Assembly: GCF_032854445.1 (NCBI RefSeq)
Contig: NC_088306.1
Coordinates: 8,640,193 to 8,704,192, forward strand
DNA length: 64,000 nucleotides
Source of the DNA: Liolophura sinensis
Lineage: Eukaryota; Mollusca; Polyplacophora; Chitonida; Chitonidae
Direction: 5' to 3'
This document shows positions 36,006-47,479 of the stretch, one piece after another (the stretch's first letter is position 1; each line of letters starts with the position of its first letter). The notes under the pieces were generated by a model. It made no database searches, had not been told where the DNA came from, and saw nothing but the letters and a program-made list of their open reading frames with translations. The position numbers and the translations under genes were made by a program.

Positions 36006-36784
36006 CGCACATTACACAAAAACAAGCTATTATTAATGTCTATGGTTCGACAAATTGCATGTTCATAAGCTTTTTTCCATTTAATGGAAAATAATGTCGG
36101 CCTCATACAGTAGCTCTTTAAACTGATCATATTGTCACTAGTTATTTCTTTGTAACGACCGAGAATTAGAACATGGTTGCTTATGGTACAAGGCCACTGA
36201 CATTGACAACTGGGAAGCAAAGTGTAAGCAGGCGAACAAATGTACTGATATGATCAGAACAAATTTTAACTCGACAACATTTATTTATTTTACCCCCCAA
36301 AATTAAATAAAAACCTTCCATTTCAATTCTTACCTGCTTTTTCTTAAGCCAGTGAAAGTTTATGACCTTAAAAATGTTTTCTTTTGGCAAGACCACTGCA
36401 TGGGGATTTGCAACGTCGTGAGTTACATTGTAACCTTTAATGGGTTTTAGTCACCAACTACAATAAACTGATTCTATGATCAAATAAAGATCTTCTTATG
36501 TGGTGGACGTTTTATTTGTTTTTATTTGTTAAGAGATTGTTTTCCAAAGTGTTATATATAACTGTTCAACGGAATGGAAAAGACTTACTACAGATATCTA
36601 AAATCACAATACAACATATTGGAAACGCACGCACAGATTTAGGCTTCATGGCATAAAATCAACTTTCAGAACACAAATTTATATTTATAACTTTACAGTT
36701 CATATAAACAAATTTTACTTTTAAAAAGCATGGGTTTGCCCCGTTTGCATTTAGTTAGCCATTCTTAAAACTTTCTGTACATGG

Positions 36785-36932
36785 GAACGTCTGCCAGAAA
36801 TCTCAGGGTTGTCTTGGGTTTCCCTCCAGGTTCCATCCGATTTCCACCCACCATAATGCTGGCGGCCATCGTATAAATGAAATATTCCTCATGAAAATAC
36901 ACCTATCACATAAATCAATCAAATAACGCAAG
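36785..36932 (+). repeat. SINE1 3' half
   Basis: gtctgccagaaatctcaggg, tgggtttccctccagg, cccaccataatgctggcggc, atgaaatattcctcatg, tail ataaatcaatcaaata. Confidence 0.8.
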
Positions 36933-36934
36933 AT

Positions 36935-38240
36935 TCTCATGAACAACTTTATAAACTTCCTTCTATACTTTGGAGTGGAAATGTTTATCACTTAAGGCTA
37001 ATCAAATCTAATGAAAATTATGCTCGGTGTATTCCACTTACGTAATCTGTTTAGCCGCAGTATTTGTTTTGCTCAAAATTACTCAAAGCGACATAGGACC
37101 TCTTTTCGGCCCGAAACAAACATAAATTCGCTAAATATTCACCTCACACGGCAAATCTTACTCTTTACTTTCTGTTCAAGAAAGGCCATGTTTTTTTTTT
37201 TCATATATAAAACGTCTTAGACAGTGACCCGTTTCCCTGCAAACCAAAGAAACTTTAGGAAGGGCAAGGTGTTTTTTATAAAACCTGTCAGACGCTTACG
37301 GGCTTTCCTGCAAACTAATTATAAATAATTACCCGGGTTCTGTTAGGTCGTAACCAAACAAACACAGATCACGCGTCTGGAAAGGATGAAAAAAAGTCGG
37401 TCTGAACTCAAAAGAATCAATGGAGTAATTGACTTAAAGACAAAAGAGTTAGGAAGTGAAATCTCATCCTCACCTGTTCACGTCGGCTCGTATAAACTCG
37501 GACCCCAGTTGTTTCTATCTCGTGTGTTGGCCCCGCTGATGTCAGTGTGTGATAAGATTCCCGACTACACAACTCATCGGACGGTACGCCGCCCCGTTGG
37601 TTTCCAGTTACACTGTTCTCCTTGGATCTTGACACTGGTCCTAGAGACGCCTAAACCAGCGACACCGAGGCGATGTCATCAGCCTGGGGCAATACAACAG
37701 GCAATGCAATTATTAGTCGCTCTGCAATAACAGATAGCCCTTGCAGCGCAATTCCCCCTGCCCGTTATAATACTGGCTCACTTGTCTTTGTTACGCCCAG
37801 GGTTTTAATACGCGGGAAATTGTTCTGAGAGTGCTACACCTAGTACATCACTGGAGTTGAGCCATGAGTTCGCCGTAGTTGAAAGTAACGGCGATTTCAA
37901 CCGTACTGAGCACCTGAAAACCTATCTCTGGATGCCCCTAACTCGGCGGGATACGACCAAGGGAGCTATTTACACGCATTCAATGCTGTCCACCATAATG
38001 TTCTAGAGACTTGATATTAAAGGTTAACGATGCAAACGACCAGTGCTTGACTTCCCACAACGACTATAGCTATTGATACGCTGTCTTTTATTTGACTTTA
38101 CTTAGAGACGTCAAAGAAGGTTATTAAGCGCTATGTCCCACACGTATAGGTTTGTTAGCTAAGCTAAACCTAACAATCACAGACGTGGTGAGGCGGGGGA
38201 TGACAAAGCCTCGGCCGGCCTGTAGAAGACGAGGTTTCTA
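36935..38240. other. no gene supported
   Basis: A somewhat GC- and CpG-richer stretch lies at 37450-37730 with open frames on both strands, but no splice or protein motif was recognised. Confidence 0.35.
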
Positions 38241-38245
38241 ATTGG

Positions 38246-38497
38246 CTACACTGTCACTTCCACTTTTCTAATGGAGCACCGGATGTCCTTGAGTTCGACT
38301 TGGACAGCGTTCCTCAGCAAATGACAAGAGTTGCATCGTCTCCAAGATTCCGAGTTATTGTGGAAAGCCTGAAAAGCTTCTCGCGTTCGTTCTAAAACTT
38401 GATTAGCGGATTGTCCGACTGAAGGACATAGATCACCACATTTACAACGACTGGATCTAACTAAGGATATACGACCCACAAAACAAGGCGACCCAGT
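38246..38497 (-). CDS. candidate 3' terminal exon, cysteine-rich
   Basis: On the - strand an acceptor caatatttgcttttaag precedes 83 codons (phase 0) ending at TAG 38248-38246. The frame has seven cysteines: SPC near the start, then RCKCGDLC, RCNSC about 30 residues later, and IRC near the end. Between them is an amphipathic helix (SANQVLERTREAFQAFHNN). Charged, CpG-containing codons differ from the AT-rich flanks. The spacing suggests a disulphide-bonded extracellular C-terminal domain, but I cannot name a family. Upstream exons would lie to the right; none was identified. Confidence 0.35.
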   Translation of the reverse strand, partial: TGSPCFVGRISLVRSSRCKCGDLCPSVGQSANQVLERTREAFQAFHNNSESWRRCNSCHLLRNAVQVELKDIRCSIRKVEVTV

Positions 38498-38559
38498 CTT
38501 AAAAGCAAATATTGTCAACAGGGCTTGGCCCCAAATCTTTTCTCTCAGATACATAAAAA

Positions 38560-39980
38560 TCTGTTGTTATTTAATTCGTTATGAATTAAGATAGCAAAAA
38601 ACGACAATTTCACAAAGATGTATATATTTCTTTTCCTTCAGTTACGAGGTGTCGATTGAAAGTATATCAGAACATTTCATTAGAGTATGTGTGAAACTAT
38701 GAGTGGTTTATTTTTATATCTGACGCCGTACACATGAATATTTTACTTTTTGACCAAGGAGCAGAGTTTTAGGTATTGTAAGCGAAGCCTTAAACTGACA
38801 AACTTGTAAATGTGAAAATATTACGCAGACATACATGTACCTCATACAAATTGAAAACGTTTTTACTGTTATGAAATTATCCAATCAAAGATCGTGAATA
38901 GCGAAAGCAATTATTTTCAGTTCGTTTACTAATCACTAACTATCAAACTGCAAGTTTAATTTGTAACACAAAATTCTACACCAGCTTTCATTCTTAATTT
39001 CATCCTAAAATCACCTTGGACAGCTGTCTCAGCGGTGGTTAGTGTTATGGACAGAAATGGTAGTTGGCAGTTTTCCATGTTGGGTGTAAAAACGTTGCAA
39101 AAGAATTTTATAATATGTATTCAATAGGCCGGTCGAACACAAATGAAACCATTTGTGCTCCTTAAAACTTAAAGAGCTGCTTCAAGATGTGTATGTCCTA
39201 AAGGCAGGGTAAAATGATAAGGGTCGAGATAATCTGAATTGCTTTCATAAATTGTGAAAAATTGCATTGTATGAAAAACGCTGTTTTAACTTTCTAAGGA
39301 TTATACGGAAACAAAAGTTTTCTGTCGTTTCCAACTTTGTCTGGAATTTTGTCATTCAGTCATAAATGCCTTACTCGCCGTCTTATCTTTCATGATTCAT
39401 CGTCACTTAAGGAATATTAGCACGTCACATCAGGAAAATATTACGAAAAATGCCAAAGATTTTGTTTTTGAGGACTCTTCACTAATTGGGGTTAAATAGT
39501 GTTATTCATGGTAAATATATTTGAACCGTGCTGTGTTCCTCACGATAACCTCATATCATTTTCCTATTGCCGCTTGGTTTCTCTTAGGACTGAAGAAGTA
39601 CTTTAAGTGTTACAGTACATTTAACACTTTGAACACTTTTCAAACGTGTTAAATTTTTTAAACTCTGTTTTGTTGGTTTAAGGTGAAAACATTAACACTA
39701 TGCAAAGTGATAGGATAACTGTTGTAAGTACAATTACTGATCCTAATCTTTAAACTGTTAAATGTAACACTTTAGTTTTAAGAGTCTGGAAATGTCAAAT
39801 AAAGCCTGTCGAAGACGCCAAGTGGCGATATTGTAAATAACTATAAAAACTTCTTGAATGAATAACTGATTGACGTATTGATTTTATTTGACCCATTTAT
39901 TGGTATTTAACACCATACCGAAGACTGACTGATTGACTGGCTGAGTGATTGGTATTTAACGCCATACACACAAATATTCT
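38560..39980. other. no gene supported; SINE1 tail remnants
   Basis: AT-rich. Inverted SINE1-end-like pieces occur at 38722-38752 (gacgccgtacacatgaatat) and 39885-39985 (two copies of ttggtatttaacrccatac). Confidence 0.4.
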
Positions 39981-39983
39981 ACT

Positions 39984-41804
39984 TTAATTCACGATTTTGT
40001 GTAAATATCGATGTTTGTGTAAGACGCGATCAGACAATTTGACTCGTCGTATATACTCGTCGGAATCTAGAAGTACATTACAAACAGGATATCTACTTAA
40101 TAAGCCGAGTTCAGACGTTGCCATTTGTCGCACTGACTCATCGAATTCGACAGGTACATTAACAACAGGATGCCTATTTAATAAGCCGCGTTCAGACGTT
40201 TCCATTTGTCGCACTGACTCGTCGAATTCGACAGGTACATTAACAACAGGATGCCTATTTAATAAGCCGCGTTCAGACGTTTCCATTTGTCGCACTGACT
40301 CGTCGAATTCGACAGGTACGTTAACAACAGGATGTCTATTTAATAAGCCGAGTTCAGACGTTGCCATTTGTCGCACTGACTCGTCGAATTCGACAGGTAC
40401 ATTAACAACAGGATGCCTATTTAATAAGCCGCGTTCAGACGTTTCCATTTGTCGCACTGACTCGTCGAATTCGACAGGTACATTAACAACAGGATGTCTA
40501 TTTAATAAGCCGCGTTCAGACGTTTCCATTTGTCGCACTGACTCGTCGAATTCGACAGGTACGTTAACAACAGGATGTCTATTTAATAAGCCGAGTTCAG
40601 ACGTTGCCATTTGTCGCACTGACTCGTCGAATTCGACAGGTACATTAACAACAGGATGCCTATTTAATAAGCCGCGTTCAGACGTTTCCATTTGTCGCAC
40701 TGACTCGTCGAATTCGACAGGTACGTTAACAACAGGATGCCTATTTAATAAGCCGCGTTCAGACGTTTCCATTTGTCGCACTGACTCGTCGAATTCGACA
40801 GGTACATTAACAACAGGATGCCTATTTAATAAGCCGAGTTCAGACGTTGCCATTTGTCGCACTGACTCGTCGAATTCGACAGGTACATTAACAACAGGAT
40901 GCCTGTTTAATAAGCCGCGTTCAGACGTTTCCATTTGTCGCACTGACTCGTCGAATTCGACAGGTACGTTAACAACAGGATGCCTATTTAATAAGCCGCG
41001 TTCAGACGTTTCCATTTGTCGCACTGACTCGTCGAATTCGACAGGTACATTAACAACAGGATGTCTATTTAATAAGCCGCGTTCAGACGTTTCCATTTGT
41101 CGCACTGACTCGTCGAATTCGACAGGTACATTAACAACAGGATGCCTATTTAATAAGCCGCGTTCAGACGTTTCCATTTGTCGCACTGACTCGTCGAATT
41201 CGACAGGTATGTTAACAACAGGATGCCTGTTTAATAAGCCGCGTTCAGACGTTTCCATTTGTCGCACTGACTCGTCGAATTCGACAGGTACATTAACAAC
41301 AGGATGTCTATTTAATAAGCCGCGTTCAGACGTTTCCATTTGTCGCACTGACTCGTCGAATTCGACAGGTACATTAACAACAGGATGCCTGTTTAATAAG
41401 CCGCGTTCAGACGTTTCCATTTGTCGCACTGACTCGTCGAATTCGACAGGTACGTTAACAACAGGATGCCTATTTAATAAGTCGCGTTCAGACGTTTCCA
41501 TTTGTCGCACTGACTCGTCGAATTCGACAGGTACGTTAACAACAGGATGTCTATTTAATAAGCCGCGTTCAGACGTTTCCATTTGTCGCACTGACTCGTC
41601 GAATTCGACAGGTACGTTAACAACAGGATGTCTATTTAATAAGCCGCGTTCAGACGTTTTCATTTGTCGCACTGACTCAGCGAATTCGACAAGTACATTA
41701 ACAACAGGATGTCTATTTAATAAGTCACGTTCAGACGTTGCCATTTGCTGCATTGATTCGTCGAATTCGACAAGTATATTAAACCTAGGATGTCTATTTA
41801 ACAA
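39984..41804 (-). CDS. possible repetitive protein, 22 repeats of 27 residues
   Basis: The frame encodes 606 residues: 22 repeats of 27 (consensus LLNRHPVVNVPVEFDESVRQ then METSERG) plus a 12-residue tail to a stop. The opposite strand is open as well (640 residues), so length alone proves nothing. The - strand is preferred because the diverged end repeats change conservatively in this frame: LLSRYPVCNVLLDSDEYIRR and the first unit RFNILVEFDESMQQ keep the N-R-P, acidic and R-Q pattern. No signal peptide or ATG opens the frame; the first Met codons lie inside repeat 1, and upstream the array is frameshifted. A splice acceptor ahead of it (gttaaatag) is weak. It may be a coding exon, a decayed gene or a plain minisatellite. 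Confidence 0.3.
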   Translation of the reverse strand: MLNRHPRFNILVEFDESMQQMATSERDLLNRHPVVNVLVEFAESVRQMKTSERGLLNRHPVVNVPVEFDESVRQMETSERGLLNRHPVVNVPVEFDESVRQMETSERDLLNRHPVVNVPVEFDESVRQMETSERGLLNRHPVVNVPVEFDESVRQMETSERGLLNRHPVVNVPVEFDESVRQMETSERGLLNRHPVVNIPVEFDESVRQMETSERGLLNRHPVVNVPVEFDESVRQMETSERGLLNRHPVVNVPVEFDESVRQMETSERGLLNRHPVVNVPVEFDESVRQMETSERGLLNRHPVVNVPVEFDESVRQMATSELGLLNRHPVVNVPVEFDESVRQMETSERGLLNRHPVVNVPVEFDESVRQMETSERGLLNRHPVVNVPVEFDESVRQMATSELGLLNRHPVVNVPVEFDESVRQMETSERGLLNRHPVVNVPVEFDESVRQMETSERGLLNRHPVVNVPVEFDESVRQMATSELGLLNRHPVVNVPVEFDESVRQMETSERGLLNRHPVVNVPVEFDESVRQMETSERGLLNRHPVVNVPVEFDESVRQMATSELGLLSRYPVCNVLLDSDEYIRRVKLSDRVLHKHRYLHKIVN

Positions 41805-41815
41805 GCCGTTTCAGA
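39984..41815 (-). repeat. 81-bp tandem array, 22 units, with three-unit higher order
   Basis: The + strand unit is gcgttcagacgtttccattt gtcgcactgactcgtcgaat tcgacaggtacattaacaac aggatgcctatttaataagc c (81 bp). Central units are nearly identical. Variants are mostly C/T or A/G at the same few positions, plus a linked double change (gcgttcagacgttt to agttcagacgttg). That linked variant appears at every third unit in the left half, making a 243-bp higher-order repeat. The outermost units at each end are diverged, as expected when unequal exchange homogenises the centre. Confidence 0.98.
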
Positions 41816-42210
41816 CGTTGCGATTTGTCCGTTGGTACGATCGCATGATTTTGTCACAGGTTCTGTTTTCATTCGACTATTCAAATTGTGCGGATCGACT
41901 CCACTATCGCGTCGTGTGAACGCGGCTTATTGCACGTATTAGTGAAAGTCAAATGATCACTAGCAAACTTCACGTAAGCCACACAGACGCATCTAAAGAT
42001 ATTGCCACCAGGAAGGCTTCTGGAAAAAGAGAATCAGGGGAATACAGCGCAGGGTAGGATTGTCATAAAATTCACGGATCTTTTTTGTTACTTAATATTT
42101 TACTTATAAAACAACTTCGTTGTCGTTATTTCTGTAGCGCTGATTTTAGTACTGAAAATTTGACTGAGACCACACTGAGCCTTTTGAACAAAGGACCTTG
42201 TAATCAGGTT

Positions 42211-42442
42211 CCAGTTGTTTGAAAGTGTATTAGCTAATGCTGGTATTAAGTCATATTTTTGTATATTTAACATTTTAGCTAAACTAAGCAGCTAATGCAG
42301 TTGTCCAAAGTCTAAAGGCAGCAGATTTTGTTTATGTTTAATAAAATGTTACACAATTGCTTTTTGGCTAAGTAAAAAAATTGAACACTTGGCTTAAAAT
42401 TTAAATTTGGTATTCAGTCTTATAGCAGTTTTGAACAACTGG
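42211..42442 (+). mobile_element. MITE-like element, copy B
   Basis: The inverted ends are ccagttgtttgaaag and the complement of ttttgaacaactgg. The interior matches copy A (12022-12250). 232 bp, no coding capacity. Confidence 0.65.
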
Positions 42443-42689
42443 TACTTGCTTGTTGCCACAAATGGTCAAAAATATATGACTGCCGTCTGGGCAATTCTGG
42501 CCACTACAATGCTGTAACTTGAATCATTTCCATTCTGAAATTATTTCATACATATGCGTATGTCGGCCTTTCCTCCGCTTGATTTAACCACGTCATTATG
42601 TAGTATAGTATATTACAAACAATCAAGTAACTGAATAGCCATCCCAATTACTAACGATCTAAATTCAGCATAGATTCAGACATTTTCCC

Positions 42690-42792
42690 CCCACTGATTA
42701 AGTCTCTGCCCGGTTTCCTCCCGCTATAGCGTTGGCAGCCGTCGCATAAATGAAATATTCTTGAGTATGCCGTAAAACACCAGTCAGTTTAT
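42690..42792 (+). repeat. SINE1 3' end
   Basis: tctctgcccggtttcctccc, gttggcagccgtcgcataaa, gagtatgccgtaaaacacc. Confidence 0.8.
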
Positions 42793-42794
42793 TT

Positions 42795-43680
42795 CTTTAC
42801 TCATTGCTTCATTTCCTTCTTTAATCCTCAGAACAATGTGTTTTTGAAGTTTAAAGATCGTGCAATCACGAACAGCTATCACTTTGATCTCACTTGCTTC
42901 ATGATCTCATTTTTTTTTCAATAAATCAACACGTTGTAACCCAGGGCAACAAGGACGACCGAAACCCCAGGCTGCACGTCGGTTGTCTATTTAAATCGTC
43001 CTGAGAATATTTCTTTTTCATGAATACAAAATGTCGCTGTTCTAAACATTGCATTTGATTTAATATTCCCTTAGATAAATCTCTTCTACTCTTGTCATTA
43101 CATGTACTTGCAGATATAAAGTTGAAAGAGATCTTAAAATGATACGCCTCTGTAAACGTGAACAACGCCATAGTCTGGTTACTTCGAAGCTTCTGTGTGC
43201 AGTAAACAACTAACAGAAAAAAACGAATTCTTATAAACGATATTTCAATAGCTTTTCCCGATCGATTTCCCGATAAATGAAGCCAATGAAAATTAGATTT
43301 GGACACTCTTTGCTCCGGTATCCGGGTGACAATTACTCATTAATATCGCAGATATTAACCTGTCTTCGTTTTCAGTCTTATTCATGTTGATTGACCTTTC
43401 CCGAAGAATACACTGTCATATGATGACGTCATTATGGATGGTGCACCTCGTCGTGCTAAACATATTAGGCCATTTCTCCGTTTAGATTTCTACACATAAT
43501 ACGTTTAAAAGCCATTACGATTTCGCCGTCCTCTTTCCTATCTGACAAGTAATGAAGGGAGTCATAATTTCCAATTTACTTTCCACGATTTTTTGGGTGT
43601 TTGTTCTTTTATACTTTCATTCCCTTTCCACCTTTTCTGTCCAATGACAGTTGGCTCAGGTACAAATAGGCATTTATTTT
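42795..43680. other. no gene supported
   Basis: An open frame of 126 codons on - at 42926-43306 has no splice signals or recognisable protein features and is left uncalled. Confidence 0.4.
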
Positions 43681-43689
43681 CAAATACAG

Positions 43690-43905
43690 TCGCTCACCAA
43701 TGCGGTCGCTGTGAGCTCGAGTCCTGCTCATGTTGACTTCCTCTCCGGCCGTAAGTGGGAAGGTCTGTCAGCAATGGGATGCTCGTGGGATTCTCCCGGG
43801 CTCTGCCAGGTTTCCTCCCATCATAATGCTGGCCGCCCTCGTATAAGTGAAATATTTTTGAGCACAGCAATCAAACAAATAAAATAAATAAATAAATCAA
43901 ATATA
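43690..43905 (+). repeat. SINE1, head partly missing
   Basis: ctcaccaatgcggtcgctgt, ctctccggccgtaagtggga, ggtctgtcagcaatgggatg, cccatcataatgctggccgc and a long AAAT tail. Confidence 0.9.
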
Positions 43906-43929
43906 GTCTGTTTTATTTATTTGATGGTT

Positions 43930-44160
43930 GTTTGAAGCCAAACTGTGTTGAACCTTGTTTTGAGAACTGGACATGAGATTATTTATTCGGATGAATCTCT
44001 TTGCATGAATAAGTCTTTATTTCATCGTGTATATACTTTCTCAGTTCTCTGGATTTTCTTGTCTAAATATGTTTTTGGAACTGGTCTCGCAATTACTGAC
44101 CTGGAAATTCCTTGTTCGTTGACTGTAGTAAACGTAAGTTTCAACGCTCAGATTTAGGAC
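43930..44160 (+). repeat. F5 family copy
   Basis: aatgagtctttatttcatcg-like start (gaataagtctttatttcatc), tatatactttctcagttctc, atgtttttggaactggtctc, gcaattactgacctggaaat, aacgtaagtttcaacgctca. Confidence 0.6.
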
Positions 44161-44194
44161 TTCTGCACTTATAAGATGTCCAACGTAAAGAAAG

Positions 44195-44290
44195 AATATT
44201 TCAATTATATCATGGCGGCCAGCGTTATGGTGAGAGGAAACCGGACAGAGCCGGGAGGAAAACCAAGACCATCCGCGGGCTGCTGAAGGA
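44195..44290 (-). repeat. SINE1 fragment
   Basis: catggcggccagcgttatgg, gaggaaaccggacagagccg and accatccgcgggctgctg. It is flanked by F5 sequence on both sides (43930-44160 and 44330-44425), so it may have inserted into one F5 element. Confidence 0.85.
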
Positions 44291-44329
44291 CCATCCCAAG
44301 GAGAGGTGTTCTGGATTAGGACCTGGGGA

Positions 44330-44425
44330 TAGTGTTAAACGTTGTTTTGGAAATGGATCTTGCGATTATCGACGTGGAACGCCCTTTACGGACTACGAAT
44401 AGTATACGAATGTCGGACATGGCGC
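44330..44425 (+). repeat. F5 3' end
   Basis: gttaaacgttgttttggaaa, tggatcttgcgattatcgac, gtggaacgccctttacgg, agtatacgaatgtcgg. Confidence 0.7.
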
Positions 44426-45279
44426 TTATAATCATTAGTCAGGGTAAATTGTCTTTCATTGGTTACAATGGGTATCAGTAATCACAGAATCCCTTTTCAC
44501 AGTATAAAAGAAATAGCGACCTCCTTCACCCCAAGAAAGGGAGAAAGTGCCTTGTAATCTTTGACAAGGCCAACAAGCATTTACTTACGTGATTGCGAGC
44601 TCTGGTCTAAAGAAGACAGGAAACTGCCAGTCCTGTTAGCTCCCTGGCTTGGTTTTGCGTTTAAGAGATAGGCCAAGTGATGGATGTCTGCAATAAGAAT
44701 ACCAGGTGACACTTTCGAAAATTTCCACTGAAATGACAATAATAGTGATTATCGAAGCCATTAAGGAAAGAACAACAGTTCCATAAAAAATAAAGATAAG
44801 AAGAAAAAAATGGCCGAGGTGTAGACACAACATGCGACGCATTCGCATATCAAAGATACGCCTTACATTCACAGACAAGAAGACCACAATCTTCTACAAG
44901 AACAACAATAACAAAACCCTGCAGCGTTGTATTCCAGTAGAGCTAGTCGACGGAGCTAAAAATCATCGCAGTGAGGCTTATTTTTACTCTTGACAGACGG
45001 TCTGCTAACCTGTCCGAATGCTGGCTAAAATGAAGCATGGGTGCATGAAGCATTCTTATATTTTGATCACCGTACATAATTTATTTACAAAAATTTAAAT
45101 CTGAGCATAAAAGGTGATGTATAGTTGTGCGTCGCCCTATCGGCAAATACATAAAACCGCATTTAAAACACGTTTTCGTGTATAAACAGAATTAAGTAAG
45201 GTGTTTAACTAGCCAAATTTGGCGTGTTAAATAAATATTACTATAAGGCTTAACGAATATCGTTTTGGGATACATCAAT

Positions 45280-45428
45280 TCATCCAATTTATTTATCTGT
45301 TTAATTCTAGTTTTACGCCATATTCAGTAAAATTTCACTCACACGACGGCGGGCCAGTATTATGATTGGAGGAAACCTGGCCGAGCCCGGGAAAAAGTCA
45401 CGACCATTTGCCAGACTGCTGGCACGAC
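45280..45428 (-). repeat. SINE1 3' half
   Basis: gttttacgccatattcagta, cacacgacggcgggccagta, ggaggaaacctggccgagcc, cacgaccatttgccag. Confidence 0.85.
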
Positions 45429-45789
45429 ATCATCACCTTTCAGTCTCACTTTCTTATCTTAAGAGTACATTTGAAAAACATGTAACAATTTAGTGCTACT
45501 TACATGATTAATTTTATATGATTCATATGTATGGGACATATATAATTTACCCATGTGGGTTGTACGAACCGCTAATTGGCAACGTTGTTTCGGTCAGGTC
45601 CTTACCCCGACTGTTAATGAGTTTATGCAATAGCTTCGAGCACGACTCTCAGTGACTCAACTCTACATGGACCAATTTACCTAAGGTTAAACGATCGTAT
45701 TTACATTTGCAAGGAAGATGTTTCATACATGCATAAACCTGGGACGTCCAAGGTACGAGTTATCCGAGGCGAGTAATATCTGCTTGCAC

Positions 45790-45935
45790 ATACAACCCTT
45801 ATCTCGTACTGGGTCCCATACAACCATCCAGGGCGTTCCAGGTCAATAATCGCAAGCAAATTCCAAAGACAACGTTCAACACAAACCAACAAAGAAAGCA
45901 TATAAAGTACGAAGTGAAAAAAGGCCACAGTGACT
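45790..45935 (-). repeat. F5 family copy
   Basis: ccagggcgttccaggtcaat, aatcgcaagcaaattccaaa, gacaacgttcaacacaaacc, gcatataaagtacgaagtga. Confidence 0.7.
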
Positions 45936-45949
45936 GATTTTATTTACTT

Positions 45950-46445
45950 GATGCATATTACCGTATGAAACGGTATGGGAGCAGGATATCGGCGGGATGC
46001 TGCGAGGTAGCAAAAGGTCCTTTATCGGCTTCCATACTGTAGATGGCATCAAGTGTGTAACAAAATCATGGTGCTTTTACATGTTTTACAATGAGTATAA
46101 TATTCTTGTCAGTAAATCAGGACGGTGCTTCATGATTGTGTCTAATTCCGCTTAACCTGAGGGCTGTATATTCATCGACATTTTCTACACTAACATGTTC
46201 CATGATTTCGATACTGATTTCACTCATACTTTGTAGAACATACTTTGCGTTATTCAAACAACATTGTAAACCGTTGAAAAGTTCTCTTTGCATGATTGTG
46301 CCTAATTTCATACTTTATATATTTTCTTAGCTCTTTGGTGGTTTGTGCTATTCGTCGTTTTGGGAATTGACCTGGTGAGCACTGATCTGGGACATTCTAA
46401 GGCTTCTCAGGTGGTCCAAACTATTGTTTTCCTAAAGCCTCAGCG
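45950..46445 (+). repeat. F5 family copy, long
   Basis: gatactgatttcactcatac, gaaaagttctctttgcatga, ttgtgcctaatttcatactt, ttagctctttggtggtttgt, cgtcgttttgggaattgacc. It is a head-to-head neighbour of the inverted copy at 45790-45935. Confidence 0.6.
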
Positions 46446-46659
46446 TTCTGGTTCACTTTACTTTTTGTTTCTCTTGCATCTGATAGCTTTTTCATTTTAT
46501 TTTGATAATGTTTGTTTAATAAACTTTAAGACCTGAACACCTAGCATTCGTCGAGGGAAAAGATCACGTAAAATTAAGCCAGCATAGAGAAAATAATTGA
46601 AAACATTGCACTTTTTATATATTTCTTTTTTTAACGGAATTAAACACAGCCAAATGTTT

Positions 46660-46922
46660 ATTTAGTTATTTATTTATTTCATTGGTGTTTTACGCCGTAC
46701 TCAAGAATATTTTACTTATACAAAGGCGGCCAGCATTATGGTGGGAGGAAACCGGGAAGAGCCCGAGGGAAAAATACGACCTTCCGCAGGTTGCTGCAAG
46801 ACCTTCCCACGTTCGGCTGGAGAGGAAGCCAGCATTAGCTGGACTTGAACTCAGAACAACCCCTTTGATGACAGGCTCTTGGGTCATTACGCTGCGGTGG
46901 CGCGCTAACCAACTGAGGCCAA
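46660..46922 (-). repeat. SINE1, full length
   Basis: Inverted tail tatttatttatttcattgg, gttttacgccgtactcaaga, cagcattatggtgggaggaa, ggttgctgcaagaccttccc, head cgctgcggtggcgcgctaac caactgaggcc. Confidence 0.92.
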
Positions 46923-47479
46923 AATGTTTGTAATGTAGAGTGGGTTTTCCGGACCATACTGATAAGGTTTTTTTCCCCAATATGGTCACACAATATTTTC
47001 TTCATATTTACGTTCAAGTCTGAATAAAGTCCTTGAGATCTATACCCTTGTAATTAGTGCATTCGCACGAAAAATCTGATCAGTACGGTCCATAAATCCA
47101 AGCTAACATCGCCACGATACGGCTGAGATATTGCCGATGTGGCGTTGAGCCATAATCATTCATTCCAATCTAACAATTAAAACAATAGATAAAAAAAGAA
47201 AAAATCGACACAGTTTTCAATCGTCTTTAAGTTGCCGCGTTTTTCAGGAGTTTTTTTTTTTTTTGAAGTCCCATTTCTGAACTGCAATGCCATTAAATAT
47301 ATCGCACTAAGAGTCATCTCCAACAATTATACAGTACTTGGGATCTAAACTCAGCTCTGACACTTTACATAAAAGCTTGGCTGGCAATCATGTTATTTAA
47401 ATTATTTGGTTTGAAGCAAATTTAAGGTGTTCCAAGTGAAATTTAGATGACTGAAACATTAAAATCGCTTTATCCCGAT

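Noticed and set aside
35670-36068. 132-codon + strand frame
   Set aside because: A by-product of the 25/75-bp array; no start context and no conserved edge.
39997-41919. 640-codon + strand frame as a gene
   Set aside because: It lies on the 81-bp array. Diverged edge units change less conservatively in this frame than in the - frame, so it is treated as the shadow.
42926-43306. 126-codon - strand frame
   Set aside because: No splice signal or recognisable protein feature; AT-rich codons consistent with chance.
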